Source: Rhabdornis inornatus (lineage: Eukaryota; Chordata; Aves; Passeriformes; Rhabdornithidae). From it: a DNA stretch of 64,000 bases. The stretch is taken from NCBI GenBank assembly GCA_013397075.1, contig VWZS01007622.1:124001-188000 (forward strand), in the 5' to 3' direction. Of the stretch, positions 12,651 to 24,732 are shown piece after piece. The notes beneath the pieces were generated by a model that had not been told where the DNA came from, did not search any database, and worked only from the letters and a program-made list of their open reading frames with translations. Position numbers and translations under genes: made by a program. Position 1 is the first letter of the stretch. Every line of letters starts with the position of its first letter.

Positions 12651-14100
12651 TTTTTTAAGTGCAGAACTTGAGACAGCCACAGAGTTCTTAGGGGAATTTC
12701 CCATGGATCAGATCACAGAAAGCAAAGTATAAAAAAAGTTCATGGCAAAGTAGAAAGTTAGTGGCAGTGAAAATTAAAAGCCTCAGATAAAAATGCTTTA
12801 AAATTTTAACTTTCAGTGTTATCATTAAACCAAATTTGAAAAAAGCCCCAGCAATTCTTCATTTTCAGGTTTGGACTAAAATCTTGGTAGCCAACCTTGC
12901 TGAAGATGAGGTAGAAGTGGTGTTGTCAAAATAGCCTGTGGGATGATACAGACAGTGGTTCTTATTCCAATTCACAAATAGCTGGATTTGCTGGGATATA
13001 GAAGACAATATTTGGCCCCAAATAAAGCAGATTGTAGTTTCTGTTAATGTTTGTTTATTCATTTTCACAAAGGGTGGGCATGGGGCCTCAAACAGGTCTT
13101 CTGTAGTTCTTCATTTATGGACAGACAAGAAAAGAAAGGACTGGGCGGGGAAGAATTAGGAGGGAATTAAAAGATTGATTCTGACCAAACCAGACCTAAA
13201 ACCAAAACCAGGAGAGTTCTGCTTTGAACCTGTGAAAAGTCCTGTGTCTCTTGTTAGCACTCTCCTGGTTTCTATAAACATAAATATGTGGGTGACATAA
13301 ATCTACCCAGCTTGTGATTTCTTTGTAGCTGCTGTCATTGCAGCTTCGTCCTCGGGTGAGGTGCAAGGCGAAGTCTCTCAAAGGGACCATACAATTTACT
13401 AGTAAAGCTGGCCGTACCATAACGTTACTCTTAAAATAAAGACTTTTCAAATTAGTCCTTGAAGTGGGTTATGATCTTCTTAAGTGATCTCTTATTGAAA
13501 TATGTTTCCTATTATGGTTTTATCCACACTCATCAGATTTTAATTCATTGGAAATACAGTTTTGACTTCTTTGGACAGTGGATGTGACCTTTAGTGAATT
13601 TTGTGCTTTTTATGAAACTCATGGCTCGCTAAATTAATGATGACATAAGAAAGCCAGGTCTTTAATTTGTTATAAATTTTGCTCTGAAGTGATGTCTGTC
13701 AGTGATAATCCTACAATGTAAAAGAGTGTTGGCAGCAAACGATAAGAAATGTCAAGGAAAGGGCAGAAATGGGGAAGGGATTTTTACATACTGCTATCAT
13801 GCTATGTCCTCTTTTTGATAAGCTGTAATGACAGTGGCTGTCAAAGCTGTCAGGGTACTGAAGGGCCCTTCTTGAGACATATCTCTCCTTTATCAACAGG
13901 CAAGGAAAAGTGTCTACATGCACCTATACACATGTGGGGAGGGATAGAGTCTCATTCCTTTTATTCTGGATCAGAAGAAAAGATTAAATGCTAAGTGATA
14001 TTCAGATTCTCATTTGTAATTAATGTATTTCCATAAAGTCTTTGGTGCTGTGTGCATAGTAATTTCTGCTGCATCTGTGGTGTTATATTAGGGAGCTCAT

Positions 14101-14165
14101 GTAATTATAGATAATTTAATGGATATCTGTTTTGTATATATTATGCAAATAGATATCTGTTTTAA
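14101..14165. promoter_or_regulatory. Octamer-containing AT-rich motif cluster
   Basis: The canonical POU octamer ATGCAAAT is at 14143-14150. It lies between two copies of GATATCTGTTTT (from 14122 and 14152), with GTAATTATAG upstream. The arrangement could be a small regulatory site or chance in AT-rich DNA. Confidence 0.2.
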
Positions 14166-14181
14166 CCTATACATGATGTAT

Positions 14182-14413
14182 AAGAATCATTCATTTAGGT
14201 TGGAAAACCTCTTAAGATCATTGCATCCAAGCATTAACTTGGTACTACCAAGTCCACCATTAAACCATGTCCCTAAGTGACACATCTAGACATCTTTTAA
14301 ATGTCTCCAGGGATGGTGATCAGCCTGCTCCAGGGCTCGATATTTTTCCAAGTATCCAAGCTAGACCTCCTGTGGCACAACTTGAGGCCATTTTCTCCTG
14401 TCCTGTTGCTTGT
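14182..14413 (-). mobile_element. CR1 LINE 3' end, truncated, reverse orientation
   Basis: The plus strand reads as the reverse complement of the avian CR1 3' region. Hallmarks in order are TTAGGTTGGAAAACCTC, AAGATCATTGCATCCAAGC, ACCATGTCCCTAAGTG, CTTTTAAATGTCTCCAGG, a stretch ending in AGTATCCAAGCTAGACCTCC, and CAACTTGAGGCCATTTTC. A block of about 30 bases is missing around 14325-14350 compared with typical copies. It carries no coding capacity; 5' truncation is normal for CR1. Confidence 0.93.
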
Positions 14414-15722
14414 ATTATTCCAAGGAATTTTAGTTAACTGTAAAGTATTCTGAGAAAGGGATGAAAAGAACCTTTGCTTTTAATGTCTTTCCATTACTGC
14501 TGCTGTAGAATATTTCAAATGCAGATGCTCTGAGGTTTCTAATGACATCTAGGAGTGTTAGATGTTTTAGCACAGAAACATGCTCAAAACCCTGTCTTCA
14601 TGTTAGGTCTCAGCTTCATGAGACACTCGTTAATAATTTGAGATATTGAAATACAAGCAAATGCTCACAATGTGATTGCTTTTTGGGAAGAGATTTTTAG
14701 GCAAAATGAGATAAATGAGGGATAGGATTGTTGTCAAAATCTTGAATTCTTTGATTGGGTGGATGTGGCAGTTGCCTAATATGTCTATGCCCTGCCTTTT
14801 AGTGGGTCTGTGTCCTTTGCTCTTTTGTTTTGAGAATAATATTGAAATGTTCCCTGCTGACATAACCCCTTGAAAATTAGAGAATTGGTGGACACACTTA
14901 GGTCCTTTATTTTTCGGTGATGTCAGTGAAAGGATCTTACTAATCTGGAACTTAAACTTGCAGTTGCTATATGAGTTTAACTTCCAGAGCAAACAATAAA
15001 GTGAGGAACACCTAAGCAGCACATGATTAGAGATTGTGCAATGTCAGATGAAAGTGTTCAGCCTGTGGGGAGAAATACCCCTTTAATTTTAAAAGCAACT
15101 GAAATGAAAGAAGCAAATGGAACACAAAGCTATTCTATTTTCCTATTCTGGTGACCTTAGTGGTGTTGAATTTTTGGGGTTTTTTTTAATGTTTCATCAG
15201 AATAATACCTGATATGATGGATTATCCACTCTTCCGCAGGTTGAGAAACATATACATATGTAAAAGAGCGGGTTGGCAACATCAGCATTCAGGTTCACTG
15301 GTACAAACCCCTCTGAAGCATTCTGCTTTGATGGCTGATTAATCATTTAATTTCCAGCACCTTGTATGAATAGGTTCAATTTTTTTTTTTTTCAGTGACT
15401 GCTGTGGCCTTTCCATTGCCTCCTGGAGCATTAGCCAGAAAACTTCTGTGAAGGAAACATAGAAGCAAAAGTGTAGCATCAATACTGCTGGTCTGGGTTG
15501 CAAAAGTAGCATCTTAAGCTTGTAAATTACCAAATAGTTCTTAGAAAAGCTGGAAATGTTGACCCTGATGTTTTGGAAATATATCCCCTAAATCAACACT
15601 CTGTTAATTTTGCTGTTTGATGGATACTGTAATGGCCTTCCAGAGTATATTTTTAATAGGAATTTTTCTGTCTGCTTTCCTGCCCTCGCTCCTATTTTTT
15701 TCCCAATGCTGTAACATAACAG
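14414..15722. other. No gene seen upstream of exon candidate
   Basis: AT-rich sequence. A minus-strand open frame at 14630-15022 (130 codons) shows no domain, splice context or recognisable protein and is treated as chance. A T tract lies at 15380-15392. Confidence 0.5.
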
Positions 15723-15906
15723 TTTTAATGAAGAGCCTGTGGGACTGGATGGCAGGACTTACAGATTAGAATGTGTAAGAGATTATGATGTGGCTAAAAC
15801 TTGTGTGATCAAAGATACTTCTTGTGTTTACGGTGGTGGTTTGCCATATCCTCTGAGATGTACAGCTGCTATTTTAGCACTGAAGAATGACTTCAACTCT
15901 TCTAAT
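15723..15906 (+). CDS. Exon candidate A of an unrecognised cysteine-rich protein
   Basis: A long pyrimidine-rich tract from about 15668 leads to AACAG at 15718-15722. The exon is then open from its first base to AAT|GTAAGG at 15904-15909, a good donor. Its first base completes a split codon and it ends in phase 0, giving 61 full codons in 184 bases. The peptide includes GLDGRTYRLECVRDYDVAKT and GGGLPYPLRCTAAIL, with four cysteines and an NSS glycosylation site near the end, which would suit a secreted or extracellular domain. The same frame stops soon after the donor (TGA at 15934-15936), as expected when intron follows. It joins candidate B at 22976 in phase. I do not recognise the family; homology search is needed to name it. 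Confidence 0.45.
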
Positions 15907-17590
15907 GTAAGGAGATACAAATGCTGGGAATCGTGATGTGGTGTTACTGTGACTTAACAGCTTAAGTCACTCTGGTAAATCTACCATTTATTTCATTATT
16001 AGAAACGGGATTTCATTCTGTGATGATTTCCCTGAAGATTTCTTTATCTTTTGAACTGTCAATTGGTCAGCTACCCTCCAGGGTAGAATCACTCAGTGCT
16101 GAGTGCAGTCTTCAGCTGCAGTAGCCTGGAGGGCACAGGGAATGAAGAGAGTTCCTCCTCATCTGCTTTTCTGTGAGGTAAGGCTGGACAGGCAAAGCGA
16201 GGACTCCTGCTGCTTGTTCTGTAGCCTAGCCAGCCATCTTCTGCTTGCTGAAACACAGACAGATGCTGTACATCCAGGATCTCATTCTCCTGCTGCTGCT
16301 TAACAATACAGCATGCTATCCAAAAGCTTGGAGAAGCCTTCAGGGCCCCATCACTCAGCCCTCCTTCCTGCCTTTACATGACCTGCATATGCAGAGGTAA
16401 AGATCCCTACATTAAACATGCAAAGGGTTTGGGGCCTTGCTAACCATTAGGAGTGGGATGTGTGTTTAAGGACATGGTTGTTGCTTTGCTGCTTAGTTCA
16501 GTGTGTTGTTATGTCCCAAATTTGCAGTTGGAATTTGCACTTGGCTGGAGTGCATTTTACTTTCCATTTTATGCAGCAGTTCATATCTGATTAAACTGAA
16601 TGGTACTAGTGTTTCTTGGCACTGCAGAGACTGGTGGAACTTTGTCTGTGGATTCTGGGCTTGCTTCTGCCATTGATGTAGTGCTACAAAAAGGAACAGG
16701 TGCCTTGAGTCCTGAAAGCACCATGGTCTAGAAGAAGTTTTTAAAAACAAAGCCCTAAACCAATGCTGACATAAGTACATAATTTTAGAGGGAATAACTA
16801 AAGTGGATTTAGCAAGAAACTGCTGTTAAAGCTGAAGGCATCAGATTTAAAAGGTGTTTGGTGAGCTAAGGACATGTACTGGAGAGGATAAGTCAAAAGA
16901 GATCACCTGTCATTTGGAGTGCAACTTGTGAATCCTAGAGATGTTATTTTTATTGAAATGTAGCTTAATGTGCATTGAGTCCTGTCTGTCTTCAGACTTC
17001 ACTCAAAGATCTTTTGATTTGGTTCTAGAATTTTGGTTTATGTTTGAGGGGATGCTAGACATCTTACTGATTACAAATGACACAGCTTTTGAGAGGCAAT
17101 ATCAAAAGTGGAAGTTTCGGAAGGCCAAGAGAACAGCTTTTAACCATGAACTTTTGTGTCCCTTGCTGCCAGAAACCTTCAGTTGGTATTACTCTTGTGG
17201 TGTGTGGCAACTGTGCTAAAACCTAAAGGTTTAATCCTTAGACCTGTGAAGTCAGTGGCCCAGCTCTCGGGGGCGTCAGTGATGGTAGGATGAGAGCCTG
17301 AAATTGCAATTCCATGGAGGTCTCATCGTGGCAGCCTCTGCTACAGGACAAAACTGGGTATCCTCAACTTAGGTCGTAGTTGCTGAATGAAAAGAAGCAG
17401 GACTGTCTTTCTGTTTCTGCATTAGATTTGTATATTTTTGAAATCAGTATTGCACTCTTGTGGTTTGGAAAAGTAACACTTCAGTTCCTTTTAGTAATGG
17501 AAAACATCTATCTGAATCCATCATTTAGATTTCATTTAACATACAATTCCTTCTTCCTCCACCTCTTTTGCTTGTTTTGTTGTCACACAG

Positions 17591-17619
17591 GATACCAGGC
17601 TAAGGATGAAGAAGAAATG
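17591..17619 (+). other. Possible 29-base micro-exon or pseudo-exon
   Basis: A very pyrimidine-rich tract from about 17550 ends in CACACAG, followed by 29 bases and then GTAGGC. Both splice sites look usable. The length is not a multiple of three, so inclusion between candidates A and B would shift the frame. It would then act as a poison exon, or belong to another transcript, or be unused. Confidence 0.2.
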
Positions 17620-17939
17620 GTAGGCTATTGATTAGTCAGCCTGGGGCATGTTAATGAATTAAAATGAATGTGGATGAAAAAAAGTTACAACAACACTTTC
17701 AACATTATTGAAATAACAGGTTTTATTAGGCTGAAAATGTCTACAATGGTATTTGTATAAGTAACTGGGCTCAAGAGAGATCAGTGCCTGCTTCTGTGTT
17801 GCCATATTCTGTTCATTAACTCATAGCTTAACGAGGCATTTGTTTCAATGCTGGATGCAGTATTTTCATAAAGCCTATGAGTGAAAATGGACAAGCCCAA
17901 ACACTTAGAGAAAGTCTCCTTAACACTCAGCTAATGCAG

Positions 17940-18135
17940 CCATAGCAGAATGAGAAAGGAGAGCGTGTGCAGCCTCTTTTGCAGTTTATGACATAATTTG
18001 TTAAAGCAACAAGATTTTCTTGCTCTCTGTCTGTTGATAGGCCAGATAAATGAGAGAGATAATAGCTCATTGTTTCTTGCTCTTTGAATGGCATTTCTCT
18101 ATTGTCTTAAAGCTGCCGTGAAGTGAACTTCACAC
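17940..18135. promoter_or_regulatory. Candidate enhancer-like block with SOX/TCF-type sites
   Basis: Contains CATTGTT, CTTTGAA and ATTGTC within about 50 bases (roughly 18069-18106), plus a GATAA core. CATTGTT and CTTTGAA fit HMG-box binding sites of SOX and TCF type. There is no open frame of interest. Without alignment, conservation and function are unproven. Confidence 0.2.
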
Positions 18136-21100
18136 AGTGGGCTTTGTTGAAACAAAAGCACTTGTGCCCCATGTCACCAAGAGAGCTACAGTGGAAATGC
18201 TAATTTCATAGAACTGAAAAGTGTTTGAGGTGGAGCCAATAGCCTAAATATGAGATCCTCTCCATCAGCTATTTACAGTCTTTGGTTTTCTGTCCTGGGT
18301 GAACGGCCTGTTTCACAGGCACATCAATTTTTGTGCCTTGTCATTTCACCAATTGCATCATGCAGTCAGATTTCAAATGCCTGAAGAGTAACCATAGTAA
18401 CTGCAGGCCATTTAAATAAGCTGAAAGAAAAGGAATTCCCTCCCTAGTAAAACCCTTCAGTCAAAGGTACAGCAAGATTCAGATTCTCCTCTGCTGCACA
18501 CTGGCACTGCTCCACTGGATTTTATGGTTCTGTGGATTTGCACAGGTTGATCTGGGTCTAAAAGTATCAGCAGAGCAAATCAACATAAGTGGGTGTAGCT
18601 TCTCGAGGAAGACAGAGCAGTGACTGTTGGATAGATAGATGTGTGTCTTTGTGTATGTGCCTGCCTGTCTGCTCAGGCGAGCGCAGATGCATCTGCTCAT
18701 TCCCTTCCCTGCTCCTGAAAAATGTCACATTTGTGGCTGACACAGAGCTGCTATTGCTCTTGTGCTCTTCTTACTCATAGAGTGATGTCAAAGCCTCCGG
18801 TTTTAGTTTGACAGTGTTTGACAGTCAATGTAGGATGGGCTATAAATCTAATCTTTAATGTTCTGAATCAGAATTTTAATGCAGTTTGGTAGGCCAAATT
18901 CCAAGTGCACATGCTACACTTGGCAATAGCACAGTGTCATCCATGCAAGAACACAAGGAGTAAGCTAGGTTTGAGTGTCTTTTTTTGCAACAACGAGAAA
19001 AATCCAAATTTCCCTTTTACTCCTAACCTGAATTTATGTTTACCTATAGCTCTTACCTTTTGCCTGTTCCCTTTGTTTCCTGAACTGAAAATCAGGGTGC
19101 TGTATTGTTAGGGAGACCCTGAATGTGTTAATGAGAAGATTTATCTACCTGCTCACTGGTTCATGGAACAATTCCCCAGATTCATGCTTGCATTGATTTC
19201 AGTGATAGATGGTGCTGGTGATTCTAAATGTCAGTGCTTCTTACATCTCAGAATCTCTTCATTTCTCCTCCAGGTTTATAATGCAAGAGGATAAATGCAT
19301 TTAATTTAGATTAATCTGTAGCTGTTAAGTTTTCTGAAAAAAAGGACTAAGCTAGGTAAGTAATTCAAATAAGCAATTGTTCCTAAGCTGAATGTGCTAA
19401 TGAAGCAGTTATGAACTGGCTGGAGATTTTGGTGTCTGAGCTGCTTATTAAGAGAACTTGTACTCTATCTGCAAATACACTTTAATTGTCTTGTTGGGCA
19501 TATCAGTGAGAATTAAAAACTAGGCTAAATTTTGCATCTATTTATAGACTTAATAGGAAAGAATATCTTCCAACATCTTTCATTCAGGGCTGGTATTTAA
19601 AATCTTGGTGATTTTAAGTTATTAGACTTCCAAAAACCAATTTGCTATTAAGGAGTGATTAAGAAACTGATTTCAGTAGTGGCTATTAGAAGCTTATCAT
19701 TTGGCCTTAAAGCATTAGCATTTTCTGTTCTTGAAGACATTCAGGCAATTTTTGAGAGCCTCATGCTTAATGCTTGTTACGATAGCCGTACTGAAATACA
19801 GGCATTCTCATCCTTGTTGGGCTCACCTGGGAGACAAGTTGGATGCTGGCTAAGTTGTTTATTAGTCTCTTTCCTTTGAATTTGGTCACTGACAAAACAG
19901 CATGCATTTTTTGGTTTTCATCATTCTTTCTCAAAATTCTCTTAGGGGATGATTCTTGAAACCCCTTCCATAATCACACTTACTTTCAGATATTTTTCCT
20001 GCCTAGATTCCTCTAGTTGGGCAGACTTCTCCAGCTAACTTTCCTAGGGGGCTGTCATTGACTGTGGTACAACTGCAGAGATCAATAGTCTCTGTGGCAG
20101 TGTGCTGAACATGCAAGATTCACAGTCATCCCAGGAAGAAGGGTGTAAAGCTCCCTGATCTTGTGGAGACAGAGAAGGAAGTGAAGGTGACATTTATACC
20201 TCTTGGCGAGGAAGTGAGGATAAAAAGGAAATCTAATATATCTTTGGGACATCACCAGTTACAGAAACTCTGAATTTGTGTCTCGTTTTTCATGTATTAA
20301 ATAATGTTGTCATCTTTCTAGCTGTGCAGAAGTAGTGTTTTCTCTTCCCTTGCCACTTCAAGAGTTTGCTCAGGTTTTGATCAAGTTCTTTTTTTACGTT
20401 CACTGTTGTTCCATATGTTAAAATTTTTCATCAACTTTTGGTCCATAAGCCACTTTGAAAAAAAATATTTCTTCAGTTTCAAACTTCCAATTGTTAAATA
20501 TTACCAGCAACACCTATTGAAATCAATCCTTTTCCATTTTATTCTCTGTTTTATAACGAGATAGAGATTAAATAATTAATCCTTTAGTAGGGTACTTAAG
20601 CCTAATTATTCAGTGCTGTCACCTCTGCTCCCTGCACTCCCAGATTAACATCAATATTATCTAAAATGTCTCAGATTCAATGGCCTGATTTAATCTAGAG
20701 GAGAAAAAAACAAAAGAAAAAGTACCAGATGAGAGCTTGGGTAAACTTCCTGGAGTCTGCAAATCATGATCCACAGCTATTGCTCTCAACAGATAGCATT
20801 TTACTGATTTCAGTGGTCTTTGGAGTGGGCAGAGATAAGGTAGCAAAGTGCAATGCAGTTTGGCGGGGGTGAGAGTCCAGAGTTAGTTATAGCCCAGGCT
20901 GTTGTTTGTATAAGCAGTGGAGAGTTTAGGGGTTAAGAAGAGACTGAACTGTTTTGAGAAGTAGAGAGAAAGTAACATTTCCTCTGCTGTATTTCGTATA
21001 TATATGATAGGATCATGATAGTTTGAGAGCTGAGGTGATATTTCATTCAACATTTAGAGAGTCTGAATCCATCTCCAGTCTCTTCCTTCTGAAGTGTAGC

Positions 21101-22975
21101 TTATATTTCTGACTGATGTCTGCAAACAGGTACGGCTGCTCTGGGCTACAGGAGGCTGGCCAGCTCTTAGGCCAAAACATTACATGTAGACCTTCTTGAA
21201 GAAGAAAATATTTGTACAATGGGCAGCAATATAGATATACCATGCGCATTTTGACAGAGAAATAAACGCACACGTTTACACTTCCAGTCTGATTTTTTTA
21301 AGGTGGTGATTTACAGCCCTATTACCACTTGGCAATCCAAGGTCTGGAGAATAATATCAAGCCATCTGCTTGTGCCCCTGTAGGGCAGCTTGTAGCTGTG
21401 ATGCTGCGTTGCAAATACATCATTGCAACTCACATGCTGAAAATCTTGTTGGATTGCGTGTCTTGGATCCTGTTTTTTTGTTTGCCTGCAGGATGGTGGC
21501 AGATGTGTCAGACACATGTGGGTTATGTGGGATTGACTGTGCTGTAAATAGTTGAAATTATGATCTATGATATTTTTTGCTTTTTTCTTGTTATATAGCT
21601 GAGAAAAGGGGAAAGGGGTCTTTGAGGAAAGGCAGGCATGCAATAGAAACAAGATGAAATAATTTTTAGAGAAGAGAAATGCTACTTCCTACAAATAGTT
21701 TTTGAGCTAACTAGCTTGCTAATTCTTCTCTTGATATAGTCCTCTCTAACTGGCGTTGTACTTGAATACTACACAAACTAATTGAGGACTTACCTTACTT
21801 TGGTCTGATTTCTTTACTATAGATACTATGCATACAACTCCACAGCAAATCTAAGTTCAGATATGCCCTACCACTGAAAGTCATTCCTCTTTAGTTTTTT
21901 TCCTCTCTTTCCTGACAAATCTGTGAGGATTGATGTGGTTCTTTGGAAAAGAAGACAGATTGCATTGAATGTTGGTTGCAGGGTTGCTAATCAAGTTTCT
22001 GTTCCTACCACACTTCCACAAACTGGTGAGATCTGTTATCTGTGGGACTAAGTTTTGTCACACTTGCTCTGTGCCAAGGAGCTATTGTGAAAAATCTGAG
22101 AAGCAGCCTTTTCAGAGCCTGTGTTGTTATTGAGGCAGGTGCAGTTACAAGTGGTATTGCTGCAGTTCCCAACTGGAGAGCACTGCTGGCATTGCTGATG
22201 ACTTCTGTTTTAAGCTATATGTCATTAGTACTCTTGGCTTCAGGCTGTAGAGTGTAGGTTCAATGGGAATAACACTCAGGAGGTGACTGGGGTCAGCAGT
22301 GCTATAGGTAATAAAAGTGAGAAGTGGGCAGATGATATAACTGCCTGTTTTCTAGTCATTAATGTGATATATCATGTAATCTAGCTGTTTTTAATTATTC
22401 ATTATGTTGGAAGGGTTTGCAGTAACAGACAAAAAGGCAGCATCTTGGAGCATAGATTGAGAAGCCATTCTGAACTGCAGACTGTGCAGGAATTAGCTCT
22501 TCATTTTGCCTCCTTGTGTTTCTCCATGTAATGAAGTTTTGGTTCGTCGTGTCCCAAAAGTGTCTTGTGTTACTGTCATTACTCATTCATAACCAACTCT
22601 ATAAATGAACACCTGGCAAGGAGAGTATTCCTTTAAGGGCTGTGGACAAAAGCAGGAAATTTCTTTGGGGTTATTCTTGTTAGGCTTTATTTATGCATAA
22701 ATCACTTAAAAATATTTTGTTGAAAGTGGAATGAGAGTTGCAGTAGCAATAACTGCATCTATTCAAGGTTGATGTGTGGATCACTTCTCGAAAAGTCATA
22801 TTAGTTTTAGGGGTAGTTCCCAATACATATGTATACTGTACTATTTAAACAGTATATGATTTACTATTTGTACTTCTAAAATTAGAATGTGCTTTTCCTG
22901 TTTGTCATCATATGTATAATCGTAGATTAAAAATGAAACTTGATTCCCATATTTGTGTTGTTTTTTACTGGACAG

Positions 22976-23317
22976 GGAGGTTTGAATTCAGATGACTTCT
23001 GTTTCAGATGTAGATGCTGTGCTTGTCAGAGATGTAATACATTTGGAAGGGTTATGCCAGCAGATTTTCACTTAGATTTGGGTCATGAAGAAACTCTGGA
23101 TGTTGATGAGGTTTACCCTGGTTTTATGCAAAATTATCAGACTAGATTTGCCAGGCTAAACTGTTCCGTTTTGGATACTGAACTCAGTGGGTTTTGTTCT
23201 CAGTCAGAAAACTACTCTGATCTTGTCTTGTTCTGTGAATGTGTCGGTAAAGATATGGACATAGTCTGTAAAATAAATAAGGAAGGAATGGCTTCTGTGA
23301 ATTCCATGTGTTTTCAG
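22976..23317 (+). CDS. Exon candidate B of an unrecognised cysteine-rich protein
   Basis: The exon follows TTTTTTACTGGACAG and ends at CAG|GTATGC; it is exactly 342 bases (114 codons), phase 0 at both ends, and open throughout. The peptide begins GGLNSDDFCFRCRCCACQRC, then has an acidic stretch (HEETLDVDEVYPGF) and a region with NCS and NYS glycosylation sites and FCEC. It holds 12 cysteines in all. The acidic run is unusual in such T-rich DNA. The dense N-terminal cysteines could form disulfides in an extracellular domain or bind zinc; the glycosylation sites favour the first. Its phase matches candidate A, supporting one + strand gene. I do not recognise the family. A 166-codon minus-strand frame at 23204-23704 overlaps its end and looks like a shadow. 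Confidence 0.5.
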
Positions 23318-24720
23318 GTATGCAGATACTGGATAGGAAAATAAGGATAATGATGAAATGAGGCCCAGCAGAGACTTGGAACAGATCCTCTTGAGGCCAT
23401 GCAACAAGGATAGCCAGCCCAGCTTCCCAAACTCGCTTCTGTACAGAGATTGAATGTAGAAACCATGCAGGATTTCAGCTGCCTTTGTGGAATCAGTGCC
23501 AGTGGGATGGCTGTTCCTACAGAAAGGCAGAGTCTTCCTGCAGACCTGCTCCATGACCCTATGGGGTGTGTTATTCCAGTGGTGAGCTTGAATAGAGGCA
23601 AGCAGTTGGATGCAGCTCAGGGTCATTCCCCACATCTGTGTGCTTGCTTGGCACACACAGGCACATGCTGACCATAATCCTGTATTAGTGGTATTGCCAG
23701 CCATTCCCCACAGCAGCAGACACTGATGTCACAACCAGGAGATTATGTCCTCTTAGGAGATCTGGCAGGAGAGGGAAGGCCAGATTAATGGAGCAGGTAG
23801 ATGAGGAGAGGAGAAATTATTTGTTAAAGCCTAAGCCTTTATCTAAATCACATTGGCTCTTTCACAGAAAACTTCCAACCATCTCAGACAAGATGCTCAT
23901 AAAAAATGTTTTTTTTCATTTATTTTTGCAAGTCTGGTAGTGGGATTTCTCTGTATATGTCTACTGATTTTGCTTTCCCCTGCTCCCCAAGCAGACTTGT
24001 TCTCCTGGACTTTTCTTCCATGGATTCAAGGGATTCCTTGTTTTGTTTATTCAGTGTAAATACAAATGCTCTATTTGAGGGCCAGGTTGTGAGGAATATG
24101 TAGGAATCTCAGCAGTCCATGTTTGGGTGGGCTGGAAGAGCAAGCTAAAAGATTTCTTTCAGATAAACTGCGTATTCCAAGTTAACATCAGAGCAGCTGC
24201 ATTTAGGTGCATTGCTATTTTTTGGGGAAGTGCTCTCCATTGATACAGAATAGTATTGTAACTATAAAGATTATTATTTTTTGTATAGCTTTTTATTTAT
24301 TTTTATATATGTACACATGTATCTCCCTTCAAAATCCTGTCTTATTTCCAGTCCAGTAGTTTAATCTGATCAATACTTCCTCATATGTTGTAGGTCAGGA
24401 AAGATGTATTGTACATGTCACTCTCCAGAAGTTAAATCTGAGCTCATGGCCTCTGTGACATATCTGCAAAACCCGTCTGGATAACTCTGCTGCTTCACCA
24501 GTGTAGCTGAGAGAAGGATTTGACTACATGTAGGATTTTTTAGGTTCCTGAGGGAGTAAGGTATCTGTTCTTTTTGAAGGGCAATGGCTATAGGGTGCTT
24601 AATTTTCTTAAACTGATTTGAAAAATCCTGACCTAGTGTGAATACTAACATTTGAGCAGGAAATAAGGGTGAATTTATAATCCTCAGTAAAGAGACTTGT
24701 CTCAAAACTTAGCAAAAGAG

Positions 24721-24732
24721 AAAAAAAAAAAA
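24721..24732. repeat. Poly-A tract
   Basis: Twelve A, continuing into AAGAG-type purine-rich sequence. No retroposed gene body is recognised upstream. Confidence 0.8.

Larger units (their letters stand above)
7330..14040. other. No gene seen; scattered homopolymers
   Basis: Intron-like or intergenic sequence with T and A tracts and one short N gap. No exon or transposon is convincing. Confidence 0.5.
15907..22975 (+). other. Putative intron between exon candidates A and B
   Basis: About 7 kb bounded by GTAAGG on the left and GACAG on the right. It contains a possible 29-base micro-exon (17591-17619) and a possible regulatory block near 18 kb. A perfect 8-base inverted repeat, TATACTGT (22832-22839) and ACAGTATA (22849-22856), lies about 120 bases before the acceptor. 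No transposon is recognised inside it. Confidence 0.4.

Noticed and set aside
14630..15022. 130-codon minus-strand open frame
   Set aside because: AT-rich, Lys/Ile/Ser-rich composition typical of chance frames; not recognisable as transposon protein.
23204..23704. 166-codon open frame on the minus strand
   Set aside because: It overlaps exon candidate B on the other strand, has no recognisable domain, and B has better splice and phase support.
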